From Betaproteobacteria bacterium (GTDB taxonomy: Bacteria; Pseudomonadota; Gammaproteobacteria; Burkholderiales; JACQAP01): a stretch of DNA of 64,000 bases. A program made the translations under genes and the position numbers. Positions 20,087 to 29,772 of the stretch are shown here, piece by piece. Under the pieces are notes generated by a model, which saw only the letters and a program-made list of their open reading frames with translations, did no database searches and was not told the origin of the DNA. The first letter of the stretch is position 1. Each line of letters opens with the position of its first letter. The stretch lies in the NCBI GenBank assembly GCA_016194905.1, contig JACQAP010000028.1:1-64000 (forward strand). Reading direction: 5' to 3'.

Positions 20087-20141
20087 GGAGTGAGGGGTGA
20101 GGAGTGAGGAGACGATTCTCCTTACTCCTCAATCCTTACCA
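20087..20141 (+). repeat. GTGAGGA heptamer foldback between nuoI and nuoJ
   Basis: Begins one base after the nuoI stop. The 5' arm is GAGTGAG GGGTGAG GAGTGAG GA (20088-20110). After a four-base loop (CGAT, 20113-20116) comes the complementary arm TCTCCTTACTCC/TCAATCCTTACC (to 20140). The arms form about 23 pairs with one or two mismatches, and three of the differences are G opposite T, which would be G-U pairs in RNA. The element ends 9 bp before the nuoJ ATG, which has no Shine-Dalgarno sequence. Confidence 0.75.
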
Positions 20142-20149
20142 ATAACAAC

Positions 20150-20761
20150 ATGGACTTCAGGGCGGTCACTTTTTATTTCTTCGCGGCGATCATGGTAGTT
20201 GCCGCGCTGCGCGTGATCACCGCGCGCAATCCGGTGCACTCGGCGCTGTTCCTGGTGCTCGCCTTCTTTACCGCCGCCGGCTTGTGGATGCTGCTGGAAG
20301 CGGAGTTCCTGGCAATCGCGCTGGTGCTGGTTTATGTCGGCGCGGTCATGGTGCTGTTCCTGTTCGTCGTGATGATGCTCGACATCAACCTGGACCGGCT
20401 GCGCGAGGGTTATTGGGATTACCTCGTGCCGGCACTGATTGTCGCTGGTGTGATGGTCGCGGAAATGGCCCTCGTGCTCGGCGGACGCTACTTCGATCTG
20501 GAAGGCATGCCCAAGCCGGCACCGCACGCGGCCGACTACAGCAATACACGCGAGATCGGCCGGCTCATTTATACCGATTACGTCTACCCTTTCGAGATCG
20601 CGGCGGTCATCCTGCTTGTCGCCATCGTGGCGGCCATCGCGCTCACCCTGCGCCATCGCAAGGATACAAAATATATCGATCCCGCCCAGCAGCTCAAAGT
20701 TCGCCGGAAGGACCGCGTGCGCATCGTGTCGATGCCGTCCGAGAAGCGCAATGAGAAGTGA
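20150..20761 (+). CDS. nuoJ: NADH-quinone oxidoreductase subunit J
   Basis: Membrane subunit of complex I, 203 residues, five helices, with the family motif AVMVLFLFVVMMLDI near residues 65-80. The C-terminal 25 residues are basic (KVRRKDRVRIVSMPSEKRNEK). The last codons overlap the 5' arm of the next foldback element, so the terminal residues may be repeat-derived. No ribosome binding site is evident; translation may depend on coupling with nuoI. Confidence 0.95.
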   Translation: MDFRAVTFYFFAAIMVVAALRVITARNPVHSALFLVLAFFTAAGLWMLLEAEFLAIALVLVYVGAVMVLFLFVVMMLDINLDRLREGYWDYLVPALIVAGVMVAEMALVLGGRYFDLEGMPKPAPHAADYSNTREIGRLIYTDYVYPFEIAAVILLVAIVAAIALTLRHRKDTKYIDPAQQLKVRRKDRVRIVSMPSEKRNEK

Positions 20762-20849
20762 GGAGCCAGTATTGAGGAAAAGCTGTCTTTGGTCTCGAGT
20801 GGTGGGATGTTTTCCCTCGTTCCTCGCCCCTCGTTCCTCGCCCCTCCGG
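20751..20849 (+). repeat. CCTCGTT/CCTCGCC heptamer foldback between nuoJ and nuoK
   Basis: The 5' arm (ATGAGAAGTGAGGAGCC to 20777) is degenerate and overlaps the nuoJ stop. The 3' arm is regular: CCCTCGT TCCTCGC CCCTCGT TCCTCGC CCCTCCG (20813-20847), five heptamers. The spacer is about 35 bp. The element ends 15 bp before the nuoK ATG. Confidence 0.65.
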
Positions 20850-20863
20850 AACGGTGCGTCGGC

Positions 20864-21169
20864 ATGATCTCCTTGTCGCACTACCTGATTCTCGGCGCGA
20901 TCCTGTTCGCGATCAGCGTGGTGGGAATCTTCCTGAACCGCAAAAACGTGATCATCCTGCTGATGGCCATCGAGCTGATGCTGCTGGCGGTGAACATGAA
21001 CTTCATCGCCTTTTCGCACTTCCTCGAGGACACGGCGGGCCAGATCTTCGTGTTTTTCATCCTGACCGTCGCAGCGGCCGAATCCGCGATCGGACTGGCG
21101 ATCCTGGTGGTGCTGTTCCGCACCGTGCGCACCATCAACGTAGACGATCTGGACAAATTGAAGGGATGA
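20864..21169 (+). CDS. nuoK: NADH-quinone oxidoreductase subunit K
   Basis: Small antiporter-like membrane subunit, 101 residues and three helices, the normal length. Begins [18 protein letters not shown]; contains the conserved membrane glutamates in [19 protein letters not shown]. Upstream in-frame starts (from 20789) lie inside the foldback element and are rejected. No clear Shine-Dalgarno sequence precedes the ATG. Confidence 0.96.
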   Translation: MISLSHYLILGAILFAISVVGIFLNRKNVIILLMAIELMLLAVNMNFIAFSHFLEDTAGQIFVFFILTVAAAESAIGLAILVVLFRTVRTINVDDLDKLKG

Positions 21170-21212
21170 AATCCGTGCTGCCCGACTTCGCTGGATACCG
21201 GGCTTCGCCCAT

Positions 21213-21300
21213 AAGTGCTGTGTACTGTGTACTGAGAGAAAACATCGCGACGCGGAGGGATTGCCCCTTCGCAGCACGCAGCACGCAGTACGCAGTACTT
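21213..21300 (+). repeat. GTACTGT/GCAGTAC heptamer foldback between nuoK and nuoL
   Basis: The 5' arm GTGCTGT GTACTGT GTACTGA (21215-21235) and 3' arm GCAGCAC GCAGCAC GCAGTAC GCAGTAC TT (21271-21299) are separated by a spacer of about 35 bp. Paired antiparallel they give about 22 base pairs with three G-U-type pairs and one mismatch. Here the ribosome binding site (AAGGAG, 21302-21307) of nuoL survives just outside the element. The same unit occurs after zwf at 63743. Confidence 0.72.
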
Positions 21301-21317
21301 CAAGGAGCGTATTGAAA

Positions 21318-23276
21318 ATGAAGGCGCTCTACTTGATCGTTCCCCTTGCCCCGCTTGCGGGTGCGTTGATCGCCGGCCTGCTGGGCTGGCTCATCGGCCG
21401 GCGTGCGTCGCACGTGGTGACCATCGCCGGCATGGTGATTTCAGTGGTCGCATCCTTCCTGGTGTTCCGGGACGTGCTTGCGGGCAACACCTTCAACGGG
21501 CCGCTCTACACCTGGATCACAAGCGGCGACGTCACGATGCAAGTCGGTTTCCTGATCGACAAGCTGTCGGCCACGATGATGCTGGTCGTCACCTTCGTAT
21601 CGCTGATGGTGCACGTCTATACCATCGGTTACATGGCCGACGATCCCGGTTACCAGCGTTTCTTCAGCTATATCTCTCTGTTCACCTTTTCGATGCTGAT
21701 GCTGGTGATGAGCAACAACTTCCTGCAACTGTTCTTCGGCTGGGAAGCGGTGGGGCTGGTGTCCTATCTGCTCATCGGCTTCTGGTACACCCGCCCGACC
21801 GCGATCTACGCCAACCTGAAGGCCTTCATCGTCAACCGGGTCGGCGATCTCGGCTTCCTGCTCGGCATCGCGCTGATACTGGTGTATTTCGGCACGCTCG
21901 ATTACGCAAAAGTGTTCGCCAAGGCACCGGAGCTGGCGCACGCGACGCTCGGCGTGGCCTTTACTGATTGGCCGCTCATCACCACGATCTGCATCCTGCT
22001 ATTTGTCGGCGCGATGGGGAAGTCGGCGCAGTTTCCACTGCACGTCTGGCTGCCGGACTCGATGGAAGGTCCGACGCCGATTTCCGCGCTGATCCACGCC
22101 GCGACCATGGTGACGGCCGGTATTTTCATGGTCGCGCGCATGTCGCATCTGTTCGAGATGTCGGAGGCGGCGCTGTCGTTCGTCATGGTGATCGGGGCGA
22201 TCACGGCCTTGTTCATGGCGCTGGTGGCGATCGTGCAGACCGATATCAAACGCGTGGTTGCCTACTCCACGCTGTCGCAGCTCGGCTACATGACCGTGGC
22301 GCTGGGCGCTTCGGCCTATGCGGCCGGAATGTTCCACCTGGTTACCCATGCCTTCTTCAAGTCGCTGCTGTTCCTCGGCGCCGGCTCGGTCATCATCGCC
22401 ATGCATCACGAACAGGACATGCGCAGAATGGGCGGCCTGCGCAAAACCATGCCGATTACCTACGCCACGATGATGGTCGGCGCACTGGCGAGCGCGGGCA
22501 TTCCGGGTTTTTCCGGGTTCTTTTCCAAGGATGCGATCATCGAAGCCGTGCAGCTGTCCCATCTGCCGGGCAGCGGGTTTGCGTATTTCTGCGTGCTGTC
22601 CTGCGTGTTCGTCACCGCGTTCTATACCTTCCGGCTGATGTTCATGACCTTCCATGGCGCGGAGCATTTCACTGCGCATGACGATCACGCTGAACACGGC
22701 CACGCGCCCCACGAGTCACCCGCAGTCGTGACGGGGCCGCTGATCGGGCTGGCGATTCCGTCGGTCTGTGCCGGATGGTGGATCGGATCGGTGCTGTTCG
22801 GCGGCTACTTCGGCGATGCGATCGTGGTGAGCGAGCCGCACGATGTGCTCGGCGAGATGGGCAAGGAGTTTCACGGCGTCGTTGCGATGATGATCCACTC
22901 CCTCGGTACCTGGCCGTTCTGGCTGTCGATTGCCGGCATTGCATCAGCTGCCTTCCTGTATCTGAAGCGCACCGATCTGCCGGAGAAGCTGCGCGTCGTG
23001 TTCGGTCCGGTCTACACGCTGCTGGACAACAAATATTATTTCGATCGCTTCAACGACTGGTTTTTCGCCGGTGGCGCACGCCTGCTCGGACGGGGATTGT
23101 GGAAAGGCGGCGACGTGGCGGTGATCGACGGTGTCTTCGTCAACGGCGCGGCGCGGCTGGTGGGCTGGTTCGCGACGATTGCGCGCAAATTGCAATCCGG
23201 CCTGATCTACCACTACGCGTTCACCATGATCATCGGCGTGTTCGTGCTGCTCACGCTCTGGTTCGCGAGAAGCTGA
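21318..23276 (+). CDS. nuoL: NADH-quinone oxidoreductase subunit L
   Basis: Largest proton-pumping membrane subunit (652 residues), Mrp-antiporter family, with the long C-terminal lateral helix. Conserved segments include FFGWEAVGLVSYLLIGFW, KSAQFPLHVWLPDSMEGPTP, and YSTLSQLGYM. The ATG at 21318 follows AAGGAG by about ten bases; a TTG at 21312 is possible. A His-rich loop (TAHDDHAEHGHAPHESP) lies around residues 453-470. Confidence 0.96.
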   Translation: MKALYLIVPLAPLAGALIAGLLGWLIGRRASHVVTIAGMVISVVASFLVFRDVLAGNTFNGPLYTWITSGDVTMQVGFLIDKLSATMMLVVTFVSLMVHVYTIGYMADDPGYQRFFSYISLFTFSMLMLVMSNNFLQLFFGWEAVGLVSYLLIGFWYTRPTAIYANLKAFIVNRVGDLGFLLGIALILVYFGTLDYAKVFAKAPELAHATLGVAFTDWPLITTICILLFVGAMGKSAQFPLHVWLPDSMEGPTPISALIHAATMVTAGIFMVARMSHLFEMSEAALSFVMVIGAITALFMALVAIVQTDIKRVVAYSTLSQLGYMTVALGASAYAAGMFHLVTHAFFKSLLFLGAGSVIIAMHHEQDMRRMGGLRKTMPITYATMMVGALASAGIPGFSGFFSKDAIIEAVQLSHLPGSGFAYFCVLSCVFVTAFYTFRLMFMTFHGAEHFTAHDDHAEHGHAPHESPAVVTGPLIGLAIPSVCAGWWIGSVLFGGYFGDAIVVSEPHDVLGEMGKEFHGVVAMMIHSLGTWPFWLSIAGIASAAFLYLKRTDLPEKLRVVFGPVYTLLDNKYYFDRFNDWFFAGGARLLGRGLWKGGDVAVIDGVFVNGAARLVGWFATIARKLQSGLIYHYAFTMIIGVFVLLTLWFARS

Positions 23277-23280
23277 AAAC

Positions 23281-24762
23281 ATGCCCGGACCAGCCCTGCT
23301 CAGTACCGTCATCTGGTTGCCGATTCTGGCCGGCGTCGTCGTGCTTTTCACCGGATCCGACCGCAATGCCAACTTTGCGCGCTGGCTCGCTCTCGCCGGC
23401 GCGGTCGCCGGCTTCGTCGTTGCCCTGCCGCTCTACGTCAAATTCGATTCCACTGTTCAGGGGATGCAATTCGTCGAGCTGACGCCGTGGATCGAGTCCT
23501 ACAACATCAACTACCACCTTGGCATCGACGGCATCTCGCTGTTGTTGATCTTGCTGAACACCTTCACCACGGTGCTGGTGGTGCTCGCGGGCTGGAAAGT
23601 CATCGGCAGCCGCGTCGGGCAGTACATGGCGGCTTTCCTGGTGTTGTCGGGAATGATGAACGGCGTGTTCTGCGCGATGGACGCCGCGCTGTTCTACGTG
23701 TTCTTCGAGGCCACCCTGATCCCGATGTTCATCGTCATCGGTGTGTGGGGCGGACCCAGCCGCGTCTACGCCGCGTTAAAGTTCTTCCTGTATACGCTGC
23801 TGGGTTCGTTGCTGACGCTGGTCGCATTCATTTATCTCTACACGACGTCCGGAGGCAGTTTCGCCCTGCTGGACTATTACCGGCTGCAGATTCCGCTGGC
23901 CGCGCAAATCCTGTTGTTCATCGCGTTTTTTGCGGCCTTCGCCGTCAAGGTGCCGATGTTCCCCGTGCATACCTGGCTGCCGGACGCGCACGTCGAGGCG
24001 CCGACTGGCGGCTCCGTGGTGCTGGCGGCGGTCATGCTGAAACTCGGCGCTTACGGCTTCATCAGATTGTCCCTGCCGATTCTTCCGGATGCGAGCCACG
24101 TGTTGGCGCCGGTGGTCATCGGCCTGTCTCTGATTGCCGTGGTCTACATCGGACTGGTTGCGCTGGTGCAGACCGACATGAAGAAACTGATCGCCTACTC
24201 GTCGATCTCGCACATGGGATTCGTTACGCTGGGCATCTTCATCTTCAATCCATTAGGCATGGAAGGTGCGGTCATCCAGATGGTGTCCCACGGCTTCGTC
24301 TCGGGCGCGCTGTTCCTCTGCGTGGGCGTGCTCTACGATCGCATGCATTCGCGCCTGATCTCGGACTACGGCGGCGTGGTCAACAAGATGCCGGTATTTG
24401 CCGCCTTATTCATGTTGTTCGCGATGGCCAATTCCGGCTTGCCGGGTACCAGCGGATTCGTCGGTGAGTTCCTGGTGGTGACGGGCACCATGCACGTTAA
24501 CTTCTGGTATGCGGCCGTCGCTGCTACTACTCTGTTGTTCGGCGCCGCCTATACGCTTTGGATGTACAAGCGGGTTGTGTTCGGCGCGGTCGCCAACAGC
24601 CACGTCGAAGCGCTCTCCGATATCGGGGCACGTGAGGGACTGGTGCTCGCGCTGGTCGCGGTCGCGGTACTCGGCATGGGGCTGTACCCGCAGGCATTCG
24701 CCTCGGTGCTGCACAATTCGGTCGGCGACGTGCTGGCGCTGGCGATGAAGAGCAAACTCTAA
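23281..24762 (+). CDS. nuoM: NADH-quinone oxidoreductase subunit M
   Basis: Antiporter-like proton-pumping subunit, 493 residues, about 14 helices. Conserved motifs: [38 protein letters not shown] and [13 protein letters not shown]. Starts 4 bp after nuoL and ends one base before nuoN. Confidence 0.97.
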   Translation: MPGPALLSTVIWLPILAGVVVLFTGSDRNANFARWLALAGAVAGFVVALPLYVKFDSTVQGMQFVELTPWIESYNINYHLGIDGISLLLILLNTFTTVLVVLAGWKVIGSRVGQYMAAFLVLSGMMNGVFCAMDAALFYVFFEATLIPMFIVIGVWGGPSRVYAALKFFLYTLLGSLLTLVAFIYLYTTSGGSFALLDYYRLQIPLAAQILLFIAFFAAFAVKVPMFPVHTWLPDAHVEAPTGGSVVLAAVMLKLGAYGFIRLSLPILPDASHVLAPVVIGLSLIAVVYIGLVALVQTDMKKLIAYSSISHMGFVTLGIFIFNPLGMEGAVIQMVSHGFVSGALFLCVGVLYDRMHSRLISDYGGVVNKMPVFAALFMLFAMANSGLPGTSGFVGEFLVVTGTMHVNFWYAAVAATTLLFGAAYTLWMYKRVVFGAVANSHVEALSDIGAREGLVLALVAVAVLGMGLYPQAFASVLHNSVGDVLALAMKSKL

Positions 24763-24763
24763 A

Positions 24764-26215
24764 ATGGATTACGAGATGCCGGATTTTCTGCTGGCGGCCC
24801 CCGAGATCTTCGTGCTGACGATGGTCTCGGTGATCCTCATCGTCGATCTGTTCCTGCCCGACCGGCTGCGCGTCTGGACCTACATCCTGACCCAGATCAC
24901 CCTTATAGCCACCGCTGGAATCATTCTGGTGGCCGGTGGCGAAGACGTGGCTTATACGTTCAACGGCATGTTCGTCGGCGATCCGATGTCGGATGTCCTT
25001 AAGATCGCAGTCTGCCTGAGCGTGGCAGTGATGCTCGCTTATTCGCGTTCCTACGCTTCGTTTCGCGGGATCTACCGCGGCGAATTCTTCGTGCTCTCGC
25101 TGTTCGCCACGCTGGGGATGATGGTCATGATCTCGGCGAATCACTTCCTGGTGCTCTATCTCGGCCTCGAACTGATGTCGCTGTCGCTGTATGCCATGGT
25201 GGCGCTGCCGCGCGACTCCGGCATCAGTACCGAGGCCGCGATGAAGTACTTCGTGCTGGGCGCGCTTGCCTCCGGCATGTTGCTCTACGGCATGTCGATG
25301 ATCTACGGCGCCACCGGCTCGCTCGAAGTAACGGAAGTCGCGCAGCGCATTACCGATGGCGACGCCATTCCGACCATCCTGATCTTCGGGCTGGTCTTCG
25401 TGGTGGCCGGCATCGGATTCAAGCTCGGCGCCGTGCCTTTCCACATGTGGGTGCCGGACGTCTACCACGGTGCGCCGACGGCGGTGACACTGCTGATCGG
25501 CACCGCGCCGAAGCTTGCGTCATTTGCCTTCATCATGCGCATGCTGGTCGAGGCGCTCGGCGTCCAGCAACTGATGGTGGAATGGCAGCAGATGCTGGTG
25601 ATTCTCGCCGTGGCCTCGCTGGCGATCGGCAACGTCACCGCGATCGCGCAGACGAACCTCAAGCGCATGCTCGCGTACTCGACCATCTCGCACATGGGAT
25701 TCCTGCTGCTGGGCATTCTCAGCGGCACGATCGAAGGATTCGGTGCCGCCATGTTTTATTCGATCGTCTACGTGGTGATGGGTCTCGGGACGTTCGGCAT
25801 GATCCTGCTGCTGTCGCGCGAAGGATTCGAGGCTGAAAACCTGGAGGACTTCAAGGGATTGAATCAGCGCAACCCGTGGTACGCGTTCATCATGCTGTTG
25901 CTCATGTTCTCGATGGCCGGGATACCGCCGACCGTGGGTTTCTGGGCGAAGCTGTTCGTCTTGCAGGCGGTATTGTCGGCGGGTTACATCTGGCTGGCGG
26001 TGACCGCGGTGCTGTTCTCCCTGGTCGGTGCCTTCTACTACCTGCGCGTGGTCAAACTGATGTACTTCGATGCGCCGACCGACACGCACGCGATCGAACC
26101 GTACGCCGATGTCCGCGCGCTGATGTCGGTCAACGGGTTGGCAATCATCGGACTCGGGCTCGCACCCGGCGCGCTGCTGGCCATTTGTCAGCACGCGATC
26201 CAGTTGTCGCTGTGA
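24764..26215 (+). CDS. nuoN: NADH-quinone oxidoreductase subunit N
   Basis: Third antiporter-like subunit, 483 residues, about 14 helices. Conserved [38 protein letters not shown] and [13 protein letters not shown]. Last gene of a complete 14-subunit complex I operon. Its final bases overlap the GTG start of the NUDIX gene, so that gene is probably cotranscribed. Confidence 0.97.
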   Translation: MDYEMPDFLLAAPEIFVLTMVSVILIVDLFLPDRLRVWTYILTQITLIATAGIILVAGGEDVAYTFNGMFVGDPMSDVLKIAVCLSVAVMLAYSRSYASFRGIYRGEFFVLSLFATLGMMVMISANHFLVLYLGLELMSLSLYAMVALPRDSGISTEAAMKYFVLGALASGMLLYGMSMIYGATGSLEVTEVAQRITDGDAIPTILIFGLVFVVAGIGFKLGAVPFHMWVPDVYHGAPTAVTLLIGTAPKLASFAFIMRMLVEALGVQQLMVEWQQMLVILAVASLAIGNVTAIAQTNLKRMLAYSTISHMGFLLLGILSGTIEGFGAAMFYSIVYVVMGLGTFGMILLLSREGFEAENLEDFKGLNQRNPWYAFIMLLLMFSMAGIPPTVGFWAKLFVLQAVLSAGYIWLAVTAVLFSLVGAFYYLRVVKLMYFDAPTDTHAIEPYADVRALMSVNGLAIIGLGLAPGALLAICQHAIQLSL

Positions 26216-26760
26216 GCTCCGATTTCACGGAAAAGAAAATTACCTCGCGAACGGCCTATCGCGGCAGGATCCTGACGGTCAACGAAGACGAGGTCAGGCT
26301 ACCCGACGGCAGAACGGCGTCGCGCGAGTATGTAATGCATCCCGGTGCCGCGATCATCCTGCCTTTGTTCGACGACGGCTCCGTATTGCTCGAGCGCCAG
26401 TTTCGTTATCCGGTCGGCCAGCATTTTTACGAGCTGCCGGCCGGCAAGCTCGAGCCGGACGAACCGGCTCTCGAAACCGCGAAACGCGAACTGCTCGAGG
26501 AGACCGGCTACGTGGCCGCAGAGTGGCGTGAATTGGGCCGCCTGCATCCGTGTATCGGCTACTCGGACGAACGGATCGATTTTTTCCTGGCGCGCAAGCT
26601 GGAGTTCAAGGGAGCACAATTGGACGAAGGCGAATTTCTGGAAACATTGCGCGTATCGCTCGCTGAGGGCGTGGACTGGATCCGGCGCGGGCGTATTACC
26701 GACGCAAAAACCGTTCTCGGCCTTTTCTGGGCGGAGAAACTCCTGAGGGAAAACTGGTAG
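26212..26760 (+). CDS. NUDIX hydrolase, ADP-ribose pyrophosphatase type
   Basis: A 182-residue protein with an intact Nudix box: G(x5)E(x7)REUxEExGU is seen from GKLEPDE to RELLEETGY (about residues 80-102). The surrounding sequence ([18 protein letters not shown]) matches ADP-ribose diphosphatases, which hydrolyse ADP-ribose to AMP and ribose-5-phosphate. The start is a GTG at 26212 overlapping the nuoN stop (GTGA), giving translational coupling. Location after nuoN is common in betaproteobacteria and may relate to NAD(H) turnover, which is inference. Confidence 0.88.
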   Translation: MSSDFTEKKITSRTAYRGRILTVNEDEVRLPDGRTASREYVMHPGAAIILPLFDDGSVLLERQFRYPVGQHFYELPAGKLEPDEPALETAKRELLEETGYVAAEWRELGRLHPCIGYSDERIDFFLARKLEFKGAQLDEGEFLETLRVSLAEGVDWIRRGRITDAKTVLGLFWAEKLLRENW

Positions 26761-26784
26761 GCACGGCCGTGCCCGACGCGTGTT

Positions 26785-28758
26785 TCAGGCGCGCTGGCCG
26801 GCTCGCAGTGGTTGCTGCGCGGGAACGATGGCAGGAAATGGCAGCGGACGGGCGAACAGAAACCCCTGGCCATACTGGACCCCCATTCCCACCAGAATGT
26901 CCATCACGGCCTGATTTTCGACCCACTCCGCGACGACCTGTTTATTCAGGCCGCGGGCGACGTCGCACAGCGCGCCCACGAAGAGCCGGCTGGCATTGTC
27001 GGAAGCGAGGTCGCGCACGAAGCTGCCATCTATCTTGAGGTAATCGACGTCGAAGCGCTTCAGGAAATAGAAGGAGCTGAAGCCCGCCCCGAAATCGTCC
27101 AGCGCAAAGCGGCAACCCAAGCCTTTCATCTGAGCGATGAATTCCTGGGTCACATCGACACTCGACATCGCCGCCGTTTCCGTGATTTCAAACACCAGTT
27201 GCGAATGGTCTATCGGAGCCGCCGCGAGCATGCTCTGGAAACGCCGCACCCAGTGCGGATCGGAAATGCTGGTGCGCGACAGGTTCACGAAAAAGCGCGT
27301 CTTGCGGCCGCGGAAATCCGGCCCCTGCAGCGCGTCGATGACCTTGCTGACTACACGCAGGTCGATTTCCTGTGCCATTCCCAGCGACTCGGCCACCTCG
27401 ATGAACTGTCCCGGCAGCACCATGCCGCCGTTGCGGTCGAGGATGCGAACGAGAATCTCCTGATGCACCGATGTGCGGTCGGACAGCCGGATCACAGGTT
27501 GCGAGCACAGCATGACCCTGTTGTCGTCGAGTACTTCGCGCAGCTCGCGCGCCCAGTGCACGCGCTTGTGGGTGCCCCGCAAATCGTCCGGATTGTGATC
27601 ATGAAGCCGCACGCGGTTGCGGCCGTTGTCCTTGGCCTGATACATCGCTATGTCGACATTGGCCAGCAGGGTGGCCACGTCGGCGCCGTGGAAAGGATAG
27701 ATGGCGACACCGATCGAAGCTGTCAGAGTCGACAGGCAGCCCTGCCCCGACACCGGAAACTTGTAATGGCGCAGCGCCGTCAGTGCGCGCTCGCCGAATT
27801 GCGAGGCATCTCCGCGCAATGCGTTTGGAAGGTGCAGCGCGAACTCGTCTCCGCCCAAGCGGAATACCTGCGCGTTTTCATCCTTGAACAGATCCTTCAT
27901 CAGCCCGCCGATGGCGATGAGAAGCTGGTCGCCGGCGCGATGACCGAAGTTGTCGTTGATGTATTTGAAATGATCGACGTCGAGCAGTACCACCGACCCT
28001 TTTTCGCCGTCGGCCAGAGCAGCTTCCAGCGCCTTCTGCAGAGAAACGCGGTTAGGCAGACCGGTCAGTCCGTCGTGAGTCGCGAGGCGCTCGATTTCCA
28101 GCGCGGCATGGTGCTGCTCGGTGACGTTGCGTGCGGTGCCGCGCAGTCCGACGATACGGCCTTCCTCGTCATGTGAGACCCGCGCGTTGATGCCCACCCA
28201 GCGGTCCGTGCCGTCGGTGGAAATCAGGTGGGTAAGGTAGTTCTTTACTTCGCCGTTCTTGCGCAGCGCCGACAGGAAGCGGCGGTTGGACACATGCTGG
28301 GGACGCGCCTCGAAATCGAAGAAGCAGCCGCCGTGCAGATCCTTTGGCCGCAAGCCGAAGAGCTCGACGCAGGCATTGTTCAGATAAGTGAAGCGGCCCA
28401 GCGCATCGGTCGTCCAGATCAGATCGTGGGAGGTTTCGACCAGATCGCGATAGCGCGATTCGCTTTCCAACAACAGCTGGATGATGCGGCGCTTTTCCTT
28501 CAGGGTACGGCGCGCGGCGGCCAGCTGATCTTCCATCCTGCCGGTCTCCGGCCTGACGAGATCGTGCTTATCGCTCGCCACGACCGTGGCCGAACCGGCC
28601 AGCCCATCGATGATCTCGCGCGCATAGCGGCGGTGGCCGCCGTCGGTTCGGCGGGCGACCAGCACGCCTTGTGCGTCCCAGCGCCGCAATTTCTGCAGCG
28701 GAATGCCCAGCCGTGCCGCCGCTTCCTGAATCGTGTACTCGGGAAGATCCTGCGCCAT
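26785..28758 (-). CDS. MerR-HTH / PAS / GGDEF / EAL protein, candidate DSF-responsive c-di-GMP regulator
   Basis: A 657-residue protein with unusual domain order. Residues about 6-50 are a MerR-type helix-turn-helix (YTIQEAAARLGI, LRRWDAQG, RTDGGHRRY). A coiled segment (80-100) precedes a PAS domain (about 105-225, RYRDLVETSHDLIW). The GGDEF domain has an intact motif at 302-306. In the EAL domain the motif is EIL (E434), but the other catalytic residues are visible: N in FVNLS, E in FEITET, DD in ALDDFGAG, K in YLKIDGSF and E in VVAEWVE. Both cyclase and phosphodiesterase activity are therefore possible. It directly follows rpfF. The PAS-GGDEF-EAL core resembles RpfR, the BDSF receptor of Burkholderia, but the N-terminus is a DNA-binding domain. 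An ATG at 28821, immediately after the rpfF stop, is an alternative start adding 21 Arg-rich residues. Confidence 0.85.
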   Translation of the reverse strand: MAQDLPEYTIQEAAARLGIPLQKLRRWDAQGVLVARRTDGGHRRYAREIIDGLAGSATVVASDKHDLVRPETGRMEDQLAAARRTLKEKRRIIQLLLESESRYRDLVETSHDLIWTTDALGRFTYLNNACVELFGLRPKDLHGGCFFDFEARPQHVSNRRFLSALRKNGEVKNYLTHLISTDGTDRWVGINARVSHDEEGRIVGLRGTARNVTEQHHAALEIERLATHDGLTGLPNRVSLQKALEAALADGEKGSVVLLDVDHFKYINDNFGHRAGDQLLIAIGGLMKDLFKDENAQVFRLGGDEFALHLPNALRGDASQFGERALTALRHYKFPVSGQGCLSTLTASIGVAIYPFHGADVATLLANVDIAMYQAKDNGRNRVRLHDHNPDDLRGTHKRVHWARELREVLDDNRVMLCSQPVIRLSDRTSVHQEILVRILDRNGGMVLPGQFIEVAESLGMAQEIDLRVVSKVIDALQGPDFRGRKTRFFVNLSRTSISDPHWVRRFQSMLAAAPIDHSQLVFEITETAAMSSVDVTQEFIAQMKGLGCRFALDDFGAGFSSFYFLKRFDVDYLKIDGSFVRDLASDNASRLFVGALCDVARGLNKQVVAEWVENQAVMDILVGMGVQYGQGFLFARPLPFPAIVPAQQPLRAGQRA

Positions 28759-28821
28759 GGTGCGCCTGACGCTCCGTTTTCGCCGGTTGATCGGGCCGAC
28801 GAATCCCATTCGCCGGCGCAT

Positions 28822-29772
28822 TCAGTGCAGATGCTTGGCCATGCCGGTGTCTTCCCGGCGGGCCATCGGGTGCAGGTCGTTCTGGCGGGAAACCAGGCGC
28901 TGCATGAGCTTGAGATCGCGGCCGCTCAGGCTGAGCGCGGTATCCACCCAGACCTCGACCACACCCAGCAGTTCCTCGTAGTCCAGCTTGTGGACACGGC
29001 GCCGGGCTGCGGCAATGCCGGCCATGCCAATACGGCTACGGCTGCGGGACTTGATGAAATTCCCGACTTCGCCCTCGCCCCGGCCCTGATCCACTACCAG
29101 ATCCACCACACCCATCGCCAGCATATCATCGGCGCCATAGACCCGGCCACTGGAGATCAGTTCTTCGGCCGCGCGTTTGCCGACTTTTCGTTCCAGGAAC
29201 GAATAGGCGCCCATCCCCGGGAAGAGGTTGAACAGGATCTCGGGAAAGCCGAAGCGGGACTGGCGTTCGGCCACGATCACGTCGGAAGACAACGCGGCCT
29301 CGAAGCCACCGCCCAGGCATTCGCCCTGGACCAGCGAAATCGTCGTGATCGGCAGCCCGTGGCCGACGTAGTTGCGGTACAGGACGTCCACGCAGGCTCG
29401 TCCGTAACCCAGCAATCCGTCGCGGTCATGCGCGTCGATCAGTCGCGTGAACAGGCTCAGGTCGCCGCCGAGATTGAAGACGCCCGGCACTTTCGACGCC
29501 AGTACCGCATATTCCAGGGGCATGCGTTCGCCCTGGCACTCGATCGCCCCGCCGCTGTGAGTCATGAACTGGCAGTAGCGATTGAGATCCTGCAGCAGTT
29601 CGGGATTGAAGTTCGGCCGCGGGCTCGGATTCCATCTCAGCCACATCGAATGCTGTTCCCTGTCGTAGAGCGCGGAAAGCTGCTCGGAAAAAAAGTATTC
29701 GGTGGATGGAGCGGCGGCCTGAGACCCTGGCGTTGCGGGAAGGAGTAGTTCCTGCGGGACATTCATGTCCAT
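28822..29772 (-). CDS. rpfF: RpfF-like diffusible signal factor synthase (crotonase fold)
   Basis: A 316-residue crotonase-superfamily protein that matches RpfF enzymes rather than beta-oxidation hydratases. The two catalytic glutamates lie in GECLGGGFEAALS (E158) and FGFPEILFNLFPGMGAYSF (E178), 20 residues apart as E141 and E161 are in Xanthomonas RpfF. VPGVFNLGGDLSLF and the C-terminal VWVDTALSLSGRDLKLMQRL are also RpfF-like. RpfF makes cis-2-unsaturated fatty acid signals (DSF/BDSF) from acyl-ACP by combined thioesterase and dehydratase activity. AGGAG seven bases upstream fixes the ATG at 29772. Transcribed with the downstream GGDEF/EAL gene and divergent from an acyl-ACP synthetase. Confidence 0.85.
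   Translation of the reverse strand: MDMNVPQELLLPATPGSQAAAPSTEYFFSEQLSALYDREQHSMWLRWNPSPRPNFNPELLQDLNRYCQFMTHSGGAIECQGERMPLEYAVLASKVPGVFNLGGDLSLFTRLIDAHDRDGLLGYGRACVDVLYRNYVGHGLPITTISLVQGECLGGGFEAALSSDVIVAERQSRFGFPEILFNLFPGMGAYSFLERKVGKRAAEELISSGRVYGADDMLAMGVVDLVVDQGRGEGEVGNFIKSRSRSRIGMAGIAAARRRVHKLDYEELLGVVEVWVDTALSLSGRDLKLMQRLVSRQNDLHPMARREDTGMAKHLH

Noticed and set aside
20751-20863. Longer nuoK starting at 20789
   Set aside because: The added residues come from the foldback element; the 101-residue form is the universal NuoK length.
28822-29772. Ordinary enoyl-CoA hydratase
   Set aside because: The two glutamates, the flanking FNLFPGMGA segment and the C-terminal RpfF-type region fit DSF synthases better, as does the adjacent PAS-GGDEF-EAL gene.
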